Assembly: GCA_900770345.1 (NCBI GenBank)
Contig: CAAGKF010000272.1
Span: 1 to 20,368, forward strand
From: Lachnospiraceae bacterium
GTDB lineage: Bacteria > Bacillota > Clostridia > Lachnospirales > Lachnospiraceae
DNA length: 20,368 bases
Direction of reading: 5' to 3'
Of this stretch, positions 13,123-20,368 are shown in pieces. A program made the position numbers and the translations under genes. Below the pieces are notes generated by a model. That model worked only from the letters and a program-made list of their open reading frames with translations, ran no database searches and had not been told where the DNA came from. Position 1 is the first letter of the stretch, and every line of letters begins with the position of its first letter.

Positions 13123-14260
13123 GTGGTTGAGTTAGACAATTTCAAATATACGTTATCAACGTATGATAAACCATTAGTGGAAGTGAGGGATTCACTTTGA
13201 CCTGGATAACAAGGTCAGACGAATCGATGAGCTGGATAAGTCCATGGAGGAACCGGGATTCTGGGATGATCCGGACAAATCCACAAAGCTTGTAAGAGAA
13301 GCGAAAAATTTAAAGGATGAAGTGGAAACCTACCGGGAGCTGGAACAGAAATATGAGGATATTCAGGTTATGATCCAGATGGGATATGAGGAGAATGATG
13401 CTTCTCTGATCCCGGAGATCCAGGAAATGCTGGAGCATTTTTCAGGGACTCTGGAAAAAATGCGCATGAAGCTTCTGCTGTCCGGCGAATACGATGGTTA
13501 CGACGCCATCCTGCGCCTGAATGCGGGTGCAGGCGGTACGGAATCCTGTGACTGGTGCAGCATGCTTTACAGAATGTACTGCCGCTGGGCGGAGAAGAAG
13601 GGCTTTAAGACGGAGGTGCTGGATTTTCTGGACGGTGATGAGGCAGGGATCAAGTCCGTGACGATCCAGATCAGCGGGGACAATGCCTACGGCTATCTGC
13701 GTTCCGAGCATGGCGTACATCGTCTCGTGCGTATTTCTCCCTTTAATGCTGCGGGAAAAAGACAGACTTCCTTCGTGTCCTGCGATGTGATGCCGGATAT
13801 TAAGGAGGATATTGATATTGAAATCAACCCTGACGATATTCGTATTGATACCTATCGTTCCAGCGGTGCAGGCGGTCAGCATATCAACAAAACATCTTCT
13901 GCGATCCGCATTACCCATTATCCCACAGGAATCGTGGTGACGTGTCAGAATGAGCGTTCTCAGTTCCAGAATAAGGATAAGGCCATGCAGATGCTGAAGG
14001 CCAAGCTGTATATGCTGCGTCAGGAGGAGCAGGCGGCTAAAGCTGCCGGTATCCGCGGTGATGTGAAGGATAACGGCTGGGGCAGCCAGATCCGTTCCTA
14101 CGTGCTTCAGCCCTATACTATGGTCAAGGATCATCGTACGGGAGAGGAGAGCGGAAATGTGGACGCGGTGCTGGACGGAAGTCTGGATAACTTTATCAGC
14201 GCTTATCTGCGCTGGATGAGTCTGGGGTGTCCCAATAAAAATGCTGTGTCTGATGATTAA
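13123..14260 (+). CDS. prfB: Peptide chain release factor 2, made by programmed +1 frameshift
   Basis: RF2, 378 residues after frameshift. Codons 1-25 run from GTG 13123 to CTT 13195-13197, followed by in-frame TGA at 13198-13200. Skipping T13198 joins GAC 13199 and continues to the stop at 14258-14260. GTG is chosen because no ATG or TTG exists in this frame between the upstream TAA (13099) and the shift site. SPF (about 205-207 of the full protein), the tripeptide reading UGA/UAA, and GGQ (about 250-252), which triggers peptide release, are both present. The 5' part without a shift encodes only 25 residues, so low RF2 favours the shift and raises RF2: an autoregulatory loop. It lies 96 bases after secA. 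Confidence 0.96.
13183..13201 (+). promoter_or_regulatory. prfB programmed +1 frameshift site
   Basis: GTGAGGGATTCA precedes CTT TGA C. GAGGG acts as an internal Shine-Dalgarno-like stimulator a few bases before the slippery Leu codon CTT. The UGA is the RF2-specific stop and is followed by C, the weakest termination context. This matches the classical CTTTGAC frameshift motif of prfB genes. Confidence 0.95.
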
Positions 14261-14339
14261 AGCAGATCAAACGGAAGAATCAAGAGGGGAAAATGTTCCT
14301 GTAAGGGGGAGGTTTTCTCCTCTTTGTTTCTGCTTTTTT
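14259..14339 (+). terminator. Compound terminator after prfB
   Basis: Two nested stems. The inner one is AAGAGGGGAAAA (14282-14293) with TTTTCTCCTCTT (14313-14324), 12 bp with one G-U pair. The outer one is AAAGCAGA-tc-AAAC (14259-14272) with GTTTCTGCTTT (14326-14336), directly followed by a T-run to 14339. The left outer arm begins inside the prfB stop codon. Confidence 0.8.
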
Positions 14340-14360
14340 CCTGTAAAAATAATAAAAGTG

Positions 14361-14389
14361 TTGCATTTCATCTGAAAATATGTTACCAT
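14361..14389 (+). promoter_or_regulatory. Predicted promoter of the ACT-protein / hom operon
   Basis: TTGCAT (14361-14366) and TACCAT (14384-14389) are spaced by 17 bases, with TGT before the -10 (extended). It lies right after the prfB terminator and leaves a leader of about 58 bases. The tex promoter uses the same -35 sequence TTGCAT. Confidence 0.6.
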
Positions 14390-14453
14390 CTTCCTCATGA
14401 GCACAGATGTGTTTCCGATGCGGACACAAGGGCTTCGGTGAAAGGATGAAAGT

Positions 14454-14897
14454 ATGGAGGATAAAAGTAAGTATTTTGTTGTGAAACAGAAGGCGGTGCC
14501 GGAGGTTCTCCTGAAAGTGGTAGAGGCTAAAAAGCTTCTGGAAACGGAGCGGGCCATAACAGTGCAGGAGGCCACTGATAAAGTGGGAATCAGCCGCAGC
14601 TCGTTCTACAAGTATAAGGATGATATTTTTCCTTTTTATGATAATACAAAGGGGAAAACCATCACGCTGGTGGTACAGATGGATGATGTGCAGGGACTTT
14701 TAAGTGATCTGCTGCATGTGGTTGCCATATACAGAGCCAACATCCTTACCATTCACCAGAGTATTCCGGTAAACGGTGTGGCTACTCTGACGCTGAGTGT
14801 GGAAGTCAGAGAGGACACGGGAAATGTTTCCAGTATGATTGAGGAGCTGGAGGTCCTGGAGGGCATACATTACGTCAAGATATTGGCGAGAGAATAA
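14454..14897 (+). CDS. ACT-domain protein of the PheB / UPF0735 type
   Basis: A 147-residue protein. Residues 35-60 (ITVQEATDKVGISRSSFYKY) read as a small helix-turn-helix-like segment. An ACT domain follows at about 69-145, with KTITLVVQMDDVQGLLSDLL and the AIYRANILTIHQ strand-helix pair. ACT domains bind amino acids and control biosynthetic enzymes. In many Firmicutes this family sits directly before homoserine dehydrogenase, as here (40 bases), so it is probably a regulator of threonine/methionine or aromatic amino-acid synthesis. Its exact role is unproven. AAAGGAT before ATG 14454 supports the start. Confidence 0.85.
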   Translation: MEDKSKYFVVKQKAVPEVLLKVVEAKKLLETERAITVQEATDKVGISRSSFYKYKDDIFPFYDNTKGKTITLVVQMDDVQGLLSDLLHVVAIYRANILTIHQSIPVNGVATLTLSVEVREDTGNVSSMIEELEVLEGIHYVKILARE

Positions 14898-14937
14898 AGG
14901 CTGCCGAATAAGGCGCTGTAAAGATAAGGGAGAGAGC

Positions 14938-16182
14938 ATGATGATCAAGACAGCAGTAATGGGTTACGGAACCATCGGTTCCGGTGTGACAGAAATTCTG
15001 GAAAAAAACAGGGATGTGATCTCAAAACGGGCGGGAGAGGATGTGGAATTAAAATATGTTCTGGATCTTCGGGAATTTCCGGACAGCCCTGTGGCTGATA
15101 AAATTATTCACGATTTCAAGGTGATTGAGGAGGATGAGGAGGTAAGAATCGTAGTCGAGACCATGGGTGGCTTAAATCCGGCTTATCCTTTTGTAAAGGC
15201 GTGTCTTCTGGCAGGAAAGCATGTGGTTACATCCAACAAAGCGCTGGTAGCCGCTTACGGCACAGAGCTTCTGAATATTGCCCGGGAGAAGAATGTCAAT
15301 TTCTTTTTTGAAGCCAGTGTAGGCGGCGGCATTCCTATTATCCGTCCTCTGTACCGCTGCCTCATGGGTGAGAGAATAGAGGAGATCACGGGTATTTTAA
15401 ACGGAACCACCAACTATATTCTGACCAAGATGGATAAGGGAGGAGAATCTTTCGAAAATGCTTTGAAGGAAGCTCAGAATCTGGGCTATGCGGAGCGCAA
15501 TCCGGAAGCGGATGTGGAGGGGCACGATACCTGCCGCAAGATTGCGATACTGACAGCGATGGCAACCGGAAAAGAAGTAAATTATGAGGATATTTATACG
15601 GAGGGAATTACCAGAATTACAGATATTGATTTTAAGTATGCGGAAAAAATGGGGACCTCCATCAAGCTGTTCGGAACCAGCCGTATAAAAGGTGATAAGG
15701 TCAATGCCTATGTGGCTCCGGTGATGATCGACAGGAACAATCCGCTCTATTCCGTAAATGATGTTTATAACGGTATTATGGTAAAGGGCAATATGCTGGG
15801 AACTTCCATGTTTTACGGAAGCGGCGCCGGAAAGCTTCCCACTGCAAGTGCAGTGGTGGCTGACATTATTGAAGCTGCCCAGAATATGGACGTCAATGTG
15901 GCGCTGGGATGGTCCGATGAAAAGCAGGCGATTGAACCGATGGATCAGGCGGAATTCCGGTACTTCCTGCGCATTGCCGGATCCTTCCGCAACAAGGAGC
16001 AGGATGTAAAGAATGCATTCGGCAATGTACAGATCTATGAGCTTTACGGAATGGATGAATTTGCGGTGCTGACACAGGAAATGTCAGAGGGAGCTTTTAA
16101 GGCCGCTGCTGTTTCCTTCGATGCAAAAGCGCAGGCACGCTCCGAATTCGGCATTAAGCAGATGATACGTGCCGTCCTGTAA
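14938..16182 (+). CDS. hom: Homoserine dehydrogenase
   Basis: A 414-residue enzyme reducing aspartate semialdehyde to homoserine with NAD(P)H, the branch step to threonine and methionine. The nucleotide fold has GYGTIGSG (9-16), K101 lies in TSNKALVA, and the catalytic domain has TGILNGTTNYIL (151-162) and ADVEGHDTCRKIAIL (191-205), the latter with a conserved Asp and Lys of the active site. A C-terminal ACT-type domain (about 340-414) suggests feedback control by threonine. The frame continues 33 codons upstream, overlapping the ACT gene, but ATG 14938 is preferred because AAGGGAGAG lies just before it and the protein then begins right at the Rossmann strand. ATG 14941 is an equal-frame alternative. 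The paired ACT protein is upstream. Confidence 0.94.
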   Translation: MMIKTAVMGYGTIGSGVTEILEKNRDVISKRAGEDVELKYVLDLREFPDSPVADKIIHDFKVIEEDEEVRIVVETMGGLNPAYPFVKACLLAGKHVVTSNKALVAAYGTELLNIAREKNVNFFFEASVGGGIPIIRPLYRCLMGERIEEITGILNGTTNYILTKMDKGGESFENALKEAQNLGYAERNPEADVEGHDTCRKIAILTAMATGKEVNYEDIYTEGITRITDIDFKYAEKMGTSIKLFGTSRIKGDKVNAYVAPVMIDRNNPLYSVNDVYNGIMVKGNMLGTSMFYGSGAGKLPTASAVVADIIEAAQNMDVNVALGWSDEKQAIEPMDQAEFRYFLRIAGSFRNKEQDVKNAFGNVQIYELYGMDEFAVLTQEMSEGAFKAAAVSFDAKAQARSEFGIKQMIRAVL

Positions 16183-16199
16183 GAGGTACAAGAGAAAGA

Positions 16200-16565
16200 A
16201 TGATGCAGACTCTTTTGAAAATAGTGGAAATAATGAAAAGGCAGGGATTTCCCTGCCTGTTTCAGCTTTTTACCGGTCTTTATTGTCCGGGCTGCGGCGG
16301 AACCAGGGCGCTGCGGGCTCTGCTGCATGGAAAATTGATTTTGAGCTTCCAATACCATCCGCTGGTACTGTATGGACTGCTGGCAGTTCTGGCGGAGGGA
16401 GCAGGCTGGTTGATTTCAAAGCTCACAGGAAATCCCCGGTGGTATCCGGGCCATGAGGTAGAAGTTATCTGTGTGGGAGCAGGGATCGTTCTTGTCAACT
16501 GGCTGTATAAAAATTATATGCTGGTGGCTCGGGGAATTGATCTGCTGCCGCCCTGGCCGTTTTAG
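16200..16565 (+). CDS. DUF2752 family small membrane protein
   Basis: A 121-residue protein with the DUF2752 pattern: LYCPGCGGTRALRALLHGK (27-45), then a segment with YHPLVLYGLL (52-61). Hydrophobic spans at about 55-74 and 88-105 suggest two membrane helices after a re-entrant or amphipathic N-terminus. The paired Cys (C29, C32) with GGTR is invariant in the family; its function is unknown. The gene starts 17 bases after hom with only a weak purine-rich ribosome site, so co-transcription with hom is likely. Its stop overlaps the stop of the convergent gene (shared TTAG). Confidence 0.8.
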   Translation: MMQTLLKIVEIMKRQGFPCLFQLFTGLYCPGCGGTRALRALLHGKLILSFQYHPLVLYGLLAVLAEGAGWLISKLTGNPRWYPGHEVEVICVGAGIVLVNWLYKNYMLVARGIDLLPPWPF

Positions 16566-17011
16566 AATCTGCCGCTCAGAAAAGGAAGGATCATGGAGGT
16601 TTCTGCCGGAAGATTTAACTGCTGTTCGATCTGCTGCTGAAGCTGATTGATCAGAGCATTGATCTGGGGGCCAAGCACCGGATCCCTCAGATAATCATAG
16701 TAGCAGATCAGAGTGTAGAAAAAGAAAAAGGTGAGGCCGATGGAAATGCTGCTGAAAATCATGCCGGTGACAGCGCGCTTGCGGAACACCTTCCTGCTTC
16801 CTGTATCGGCATTTCTGGACATAATTGCCAGAAGAATGCCCAGCACTCCGAATATAAGGCCTGTTGGATAATTTCCTCCAAAGCTCAGTGCGATCGGAAG
16901 ATACAGAAAGCTCCATATAATGCCGGTAAAGCCGGAGATCATAGAGCAGGTGGCCAGCCGGTCGGAGGAAGTAAAACTCTTTTTCTGTTTGTTGTAAAAA
17001 TTATTCATCAT
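16562..17011 (-). CDS. Small integral membrane protein, DUF4190-like
   Basis: A 149-residue protein. A basic cytoplasmic N-terminus (KQKKSF) is followed by hydrophobic spans at about 22-43, 48-65 and 80-105, with a basic loop (RKVFRKR) between the second and third. A soluble, Gln-rich tail (INALINQLQQQIEQQL, about 117-132) could form a short coiled coil. The glycine-rich GLIFGVLGILLAI span resembles DUF4190-type proteins, but I am not sure of the family. AAAGG precedes ATG 17011 at a rather long spacing; a second ATG follows at once. It has its own promoter facing away from tex. Confidence 0.65.
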   Translation of the reverse strand: MMNNFYNKQKKSFTSSDRLATCSMISGFTGIIWSFLYLPIALSFGGNYPTGLIFGVLGILLAIMSRNADTGSRKVFRKRAVTGMIFSSISIGLTFFFFYTLICYYDYLRDPVLGPQINALINQLQQQIEQQLNLPAETSMILPFLSGRF

Positions 17012-17065
17012 TTGATAATAAGCCTTTCTTCGTATCTGGGACGGCCGCAGGCAGTCCCTTGGCTT

Positions 17066-17094
17066 ATTCTAACACGAAAATTATCGGCTGTCCA
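17066..17094 (-). promoter_or_regulatory. Predicted promoter of the DUF4190-like gene
   Basis: On the minus strand TGGACA (17089-17094) and TAGAAT (17066-17071) are spaced by 17 bases, with TGT giving an extended -10. Confidence 0.55.
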
Positions 17095-17100
17095 GACAGC
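17087..17100. promoter_or_regulatory. Palindrome between divergent promoters
   Basis: GCTGTC-CA-GACAGC is a perfect 6+2+6 inverted repeat. It covers the -35 of the minus-strand promoter and ends one base before the -35 of the tex promoter, so one bound dimer could affect both genes. Confidence 0.45.
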
Positions 17101-17129
17101 TTGCATAAGAACAGCGAATGCACTATAAT
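17101..17129 (+). promoter_or_regulatory. Predicted promoter of tex-tsaE-tsaB
   Basis: TTGCAT (17101-17106) and a perfect TATAAT (17124-17129) are spaced by exactly 17 bases. Transcription would begin near 17136, at the base of the hairpin noted next. Confidence 0.75.
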
Positions 17130-17132
17130 AAA

Positions 17133-17163
17133 GGTTACAGTTCGGTTTGCCGGAACTGTTGCC
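17133..17163 (+). promoter_or_regulatory. 5' leader hairpin of the tex transcript
   Basis: ACAGTTC (17137-17143) and GAACTGT (17153-17159) pair perfectly, extended inside by GG/CC with one bulged G and outside by an imperfect GG/CC closure. No T-run follows. It would sit at the very 5' end of the mRNA and may stabilise it. Confidence 0.45.
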
Positions 17164-17194
17164 ATAAAGCGAAATGAATATGTGAGGATGATCA

Positions 17195-19351
17195 ATGGAT
17201 ATTATTAGGACATTAGCGGAGGAACTGAATATCGGCTGCCATCAGGCAGAGGCGGCTGTAAAGCTGATAGATGAGGGAAATACGATTCCGTTTATTGCCA
17301 GATACCGCAAGGAGGCGACGGGCTCTCTGAATGATGAGATCCTGCGCAATCTGGATGAACGGTTAAAATATCTGCGCAGCCTGGAGGAGCGCAAGGAGCA
17401 GGTGATCGCTTCCATACGTGACCAGGAGAAGCTGACTCCTGAACTGGAGGAGAAGATCGGTCAGGCTCAGACACTGGTTGCGGTGGAGGATCTGTACAGA
17501 CCGTACAGGCCGAAACGGAGAACCAGAGCTATTATCGCAAGAGAAAAAGGGCTGGAGCCTCTGGCAGATCTGATCAGCATGCAGATGGTGCGGGAACCGT
17601 TGGAGCAGGCGGCGCAGGCCTATGTTTCAGAAGAAAAGGGCGTAGCGACAGCGGAGGAAGCCATTCAGGGAGCCAAGGATATTCTTGCGGAGCGCATTTC
17701 CGATAATGCGGAGTACCGCGCTTATATCAGAAAGGTTACGGTTGATAAGGGCAGCCTGCAGTCCGCAGCCAAGGATGAAAAAACAAAGTCCGTATATGAA
17801 ATGTATTACAGTTATGAGGAGCCGGTGAAAAAGGCGGCGGGACACCGTGTGCTGGCGCTGAACCGCGGGGAGAATGAAAAGATCCTGACTGTGAAGATCC
17901 TTGCTCCCGAGGATCAGATCCTGAATTATCTGGAGAAGAAGATTATTATAAGAGATAATCCCTATACCTTACAGGTGCTGAAGGATGTGGCGGCGGACAG
18001 CTATGAGCGTCTGATCGCGCCCTCCATCGAGAGGGAGATCCGGAATGAGCTGACCGAACGGGCGGAAGAAGGGGCGATTCGGGTATTCGGAAAGAATCTG
18101 GAGCAGCTTCTGATGCAGCCGCCCATTGTGGGCCGCGTAGTGCTGGGGTGGGATCCGGCCTTTCGCACCGGCTGTAAGCTGGCTGTTGTGGACGGTACGG
18201 GCAAGGTACTGGATACAGTGGTGATTTATCCCACAGCTCCGCAGAATAAGGTAGCAGAATCCAAAAGAATCCTGAAGGATATGATCCGAAAATATAAGAT
18301 TACATTGATCTCTGTGGGAAACGGAACGGCTTCCAGAGAGTCAGAGCAGGTTATTGTGGAGCTTTTAAAAGAAATAAAGGAACCGGTACAGTATGTGATC
18401 GTCAATGAGGCCGGCGCCTCTGTTTATTCTGCCAGTAAGCTGGCAGCGGAAGAATTTCCGCAGTTTGATGTGGGACAGAGGAGCGCCGTATCCATTGCCA
18501 GACGACTGCAGGATCCGCTGTCGGAGCTGGTGAAGATCGACCCCAAATCCATCGGTGTAGGACAGTATCAGCACGATATGAATCAGAAGCATCTGGGAGA
18601 AGCTTTGGAAGGCGTGGTGGAGGACTGCGTGAATAAAGTGGGCGTGGATTTGAATACGGCTTCAGCCTCTCTTCTTGAATATGTATCCGGAATAACAAAG
18701 ACTCTGGCGAAAAATATTGTGGCTTATAGGGAAGAAAACGGAGCTTTCGGAAGCCGCAGGCAGCTTTTGAAGGTAGCTAAGCTGGGACCGAAGGCATTTG
18801 AACAGTGTGCGGGCTTTATGAGGATATTCGGCGGAGAGGAACCGCTGGACGGTACCAGCGTTCATCCGGAGAGCTATGAGGCAGCCAGAAAGCTTTTGAA
18901 GAAGCTGGGATACCGTGAGGAAGAGATTTCACAGGGAGGCTTAAAGGGCATCGGACGGAAGATCGGAGATTACAGGAAGCTGGCAGAGGAGATCGGTATA
19001 GGAGAGATTACACTGCGGGATATTGCGGGAGAGCTGGAGAAGCCGGCACGTGATCCCAGAGATGAGATGCCCCGTCCGATCTTAAGGAGTGATATCCTGG
19101 AAATGAAGGATCTGAAGCCGGGTATGGTGCTAAAGGGAACGGTTAGAAATGTGATTGATTTCGGGGCCTTTGTAGATATCGGAGTTCATCAGGACGGTCT
19201 GGTGCACATCTCACAGATGACGGATCGGTATATCAAACATCCGCTGGAGGCTGTCAGTGTGGGAGATATTGTGGAAGTAAAAATCCTCGGAGTAGATCTG
19301 GATAAGAAGAGAATCTCTCTGACGATGAAAGGGGTAAACAATGGTAATTGA
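17195..19351 (+). CDS. tex: Tex family RNA-binding protein
   Basis: A 718-residue Tex/YhgF protein, normal for the family. The helical N-terminal region covers about 1-310. A YqgF/RNase H-like domain (about 313-440) begins VVLGWDPAFRTGCKLAVVDG. Helix-hairpin-helix repeats lie at about 481-550 (VDLNTASASLLEYVSGI...LGPKAFEQCAGF). A C-terminal S1 RNA-binding domain spans 640-715 (GTVRNVIDFGAFVDIG, GLVHISQM). Tex binds nucleic acid and associates with transcription in other bacteria; its exact role is not settled. GAGGAT lies before ATG 17195. The tsaE start lies inside its last codons (11-base overlap). Confidence 0.95.
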   Translation: MDIIRTLAEELNIGCHQAEAAVKLIDEGNTIPFIARYRKEATGSLNDEILRNLDERLKYLRSLEERKEQVIASIRDQEKLTPELEEKIGQAQTLVAVEDLYRPYRPKRRTRAIIAREKGLEPLADLISMQMVREPLEQAAQAYVSEEKGVATAEEAIQGAKDILAERISDNAEYRAYIRKVTVDKGSLQSAAKDEKTKSVYEMYYSYEEPVKKAAGHRVLALNRGENEKILTVKILAPEDQILNYLEKKIIIRDNPYTLQVLKDVAADSYERLIAPSIEREIRNELTERAEEGAIRVFGKNLEQLLMQPPIVGRVVLGWDPAFRTGCKLAVVDGTGKVLDTVVIYPTAPQNKVAESKRILKDMIRKYKITLISVGNGTASRESEQVIVELLKEIKEPVQYVIVNEAGASVYSASKLAAEEFPQFDVGQRSAVSIARRLQDPLSELVKIDPKSIGVGQYQHDMNQKHLGEALEGVVEDCVNKVGVDLNTASASLLEYVSGITKTLAKNIVAYREENGAFGSRRQLLKVAKLGPKAFEQCAGFMRIFGGEEPLDGTSVHPESYEAARKLLKKLGYREEEISQGGLKGIGRKIGDYRKLAEEIGIGEITLRDIAGELEKPARDPRDEMPRPILRSDILEMKDLKPGMVLKGTVRNVIDFGAFVDIGVHQDGLVHISQMTDRYIKHPLEAVSVGDIVEVKILGVDLDKKRISLTMKGVNNGN

Positions 19352-19766
19352 GACTTGGAAGCCGGAGGAAACCTATGACCTGGGAAAAAAAATGGGAACT
19401 CAGGCCAGACCGGGGCAGGTTATCTGCCTGAACGGTGATCTGGGGGTGGGGAAGACCGTATTTACCCAGGGATTTGCCGCCGGGCTGGGAATAGAAGGAC
19501 CTGTTAACAGTCCGACCTTTACGATTGTCCAGCAGTATGAGGAAGGACGTCTGCCTCTGTATCATTTTGATGTATATCGGATCGGGGATATCAGTGAGAT
19601 GGATGAGATCGGATATGAAGATTGTTTTTACGGCGAAGGTGTGTCCCTGATCGAATGGTCCCAGCTGATCGAAGAAATTTTGCCGGAGCATGTAACAAGT
19701 GTGGTGATTGAGAAGGATCCGAAAAAGGGATTTGACTACAGGCGGATCTGTGTGGAGGAAAGATAA
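19341..19766 (+). CDS. tsaE: tRNA t6A synthesis ATPase TsaE
   Basis: A 141-residue P-loop ATPase. Walker A is GDLGVGKT (32-39), followed by the family blocks SPTFTIV (57-63), YHFDVYR (74-80) and SLIEW (102-106). TsaE works with TsaB and TsaD in making N6-threonylcarbamoyladenosine at position 37 of ANN-decoding tRNAs, using ATP to reset the complex. AAAGGGG lies six bases before ATG 19341, inside the end of tex. Its TAA shares one base with the tsaB ATG, so the genes are translationally coupled. Confidence 0.96.
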   Translation: MVIETWKPEETYDLGKKMGTQARPGQVICLNGDLGVGKTVFTQGFAAGLGIEGPVNSPTFTIVQQYEEGRLPLYHFDVYRIGDISEMDEIGYEDCFYGEGVSLIEWSQLIEEILPEHVTSVVIEKDPKKGFDYRRICVEER

Positions 19767-20368
19767 TGCGGATATTAGGAATTGACAGTTCTTCACTGGT
19801 AGCCAGTGTGGCTCTGGTTACAGACGATATTCTTACGGCAGAATATACTGTGGATTTTAAAAAGACTCATTCTCAGACCCTTCTTCCCATGCTGGATGAA
19901 ATCGCCAGGCTTCTGGAGCTGGATCTGAACACTCTGGATGGCATTGCGGTAGCCGGTGGGCCGGGCTCTTTTACGGGTCTCAGAATCGGTGCAGCCACTG
20001 CCAAAGGATTGGGGCTGGCACTTAAGAAGCCGCTGATCCATGTTCCTACGGTGGATGCTATGGCATATAATATGTGGGGGGCTTCCGGACTGATCTGTCC
20101 TATTATGGATGCCAAACGCAGCCAGGTGTATACCGGTCTTTATCATCTTGAAAAAGGGCTGGAAGTCATAATGAAGCAGTGCCCCATGGATATGCGGGAA
20201 TTGGCGGCGATGCTAAATGAACGGGGGGAGAAGGTGATCTTTCTGGGAGACGGAGTTCCCGTGTACAAACAAATCATCCGGGAGGAAATGAAGGCGCCCT
20301 ATACCTTCGCTCCTGCTCAGATGAATCGCCAGAGAGCTTCCTGCGTGGCGGCTCTGGCAATGGAGACA
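19766..20368 (+). CDS. tsaB: tRNA t6A synthesis protein TsaB (3' end outside window)
   Basis: The open frame runs from ATG 19766 to the window end: 201 codons without a stop. It begins MRILGIDSSS and has HSQTLLPML (35-43) and GPGSFTGLR (65-73), the signatures of TsaB. TsaB is an ASKHA-fold, catalytically inactive partner of TsaD that nucleates the t6A complex. The usual length is about 220-240 residues, so only the C-terminal part is missing. GGAGG lies seven bases upstream within tsaE; the ATG overlaps the tsaE stop (TAATG). Confidence 0.96.
   Translation, partial: MRILGIDSSSLVASVALVTDDILTAEYTVDFKKTHSQTLLPMLDEIARLLELDLNTLDGIAVAGGPGSFTGLRIGAATAKGLGLALKKPLIHVPTVDAMAYNMWGASGLICPIMDAKRSQVYTGLYHLEKGLEVIMKQCPMDMRELAAMLNERGEKVIFLGDGVPVYKQIIREEMKAPYTFAPAQMNRQRASCVAALAMET

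Noticed and set aside
14839..14937. Extra 33 N-terminal codons on homoserine dehydrogenase
   Set aside because: They overlap the end of the ACT gene, are Arg/Trp-rich without family likeness, and a good ribosome site precedes ATG 14938.

Overview
The window looks like a stretch of chromosome from a low-to-mid-GC anaerobic Firmicute, most likely a Lachnospiraceae-type clostridium. Supporting signs are the hpf-secA-prfB gene order with a programmed prfB frameshift, AGGAGG-type ribosome sites, a ferredoxin-carrying EtfA next to a lactate dehydrogenase-type flavoprotein, a PheB-like ACT protein before homoserine dehydrogenase, and tex-tsaE-tsaB. No mobile element, tRNA, rRNA or CRISPR array was seen. 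The family assignment is inference from gene content; no database search was run.

Bases 1-2071: the last 40 codons of a gene made of acidic, serine-rich hexapeptide repeats (an 18-bp tandem repeat), then a CHASE2-sensor class III adenylate cyclase and a terminator. Bases 2138-5638: a promoter and a three-gene operon, etfB / ferredoxin-etfA / FAD dehydrogenase. It matches the architecture of the electron-confurcating lactate dehydrogenase of Acetobacterium woodii (LctBCD). Bases 5645-6376 (minus strand): a short-chain dehydrogenase resembling the EF-P 5-aminopentanone reductase YmfI. Bases 6484-9235: an NADPH-type thioredoxin reductase and a secreted two-SH3b NlpC/P60 cell-wall hydrolase, closed by a strong terminator shared with the convergent hpf gene.

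Bases 9777-10452 form the only gap over 300 bases. It holds the hpf promoter with an overlapping palindrome, AT-rich inverted repeats, a cluster of eight exact or near DnaA boxes all in one orientation (10053-10173), a palindrome, the secA promoter, and a secA leader with a possible 14-codon leader ORF over a GC-rich hairpin. The DnaA-box cluster is the most notable unexplained signal. Then come secA, a terminator and prfB (RF2) with its +1 frameshift site, closed by a compound terminator.

Bases 14361-16565: a promoter, the ACT-domain protein, hom, and a small DUF2752-type membrane protein. A second small membrane protein (16562-17011, minus) ends tail-to-tail with it and shares a divergent promoter region with tex. 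Tex, TsaE and the start of TsaB are tightly packed or overlapping to the window end. Most genes are household genes (protein export, translation termination, ribosome hibernation, tRNA t6A synthesis, threonine/methionine synthesis, redox). The accessory-looking parts are the repeat protein plus cyclase and the lactate/Etf operon.
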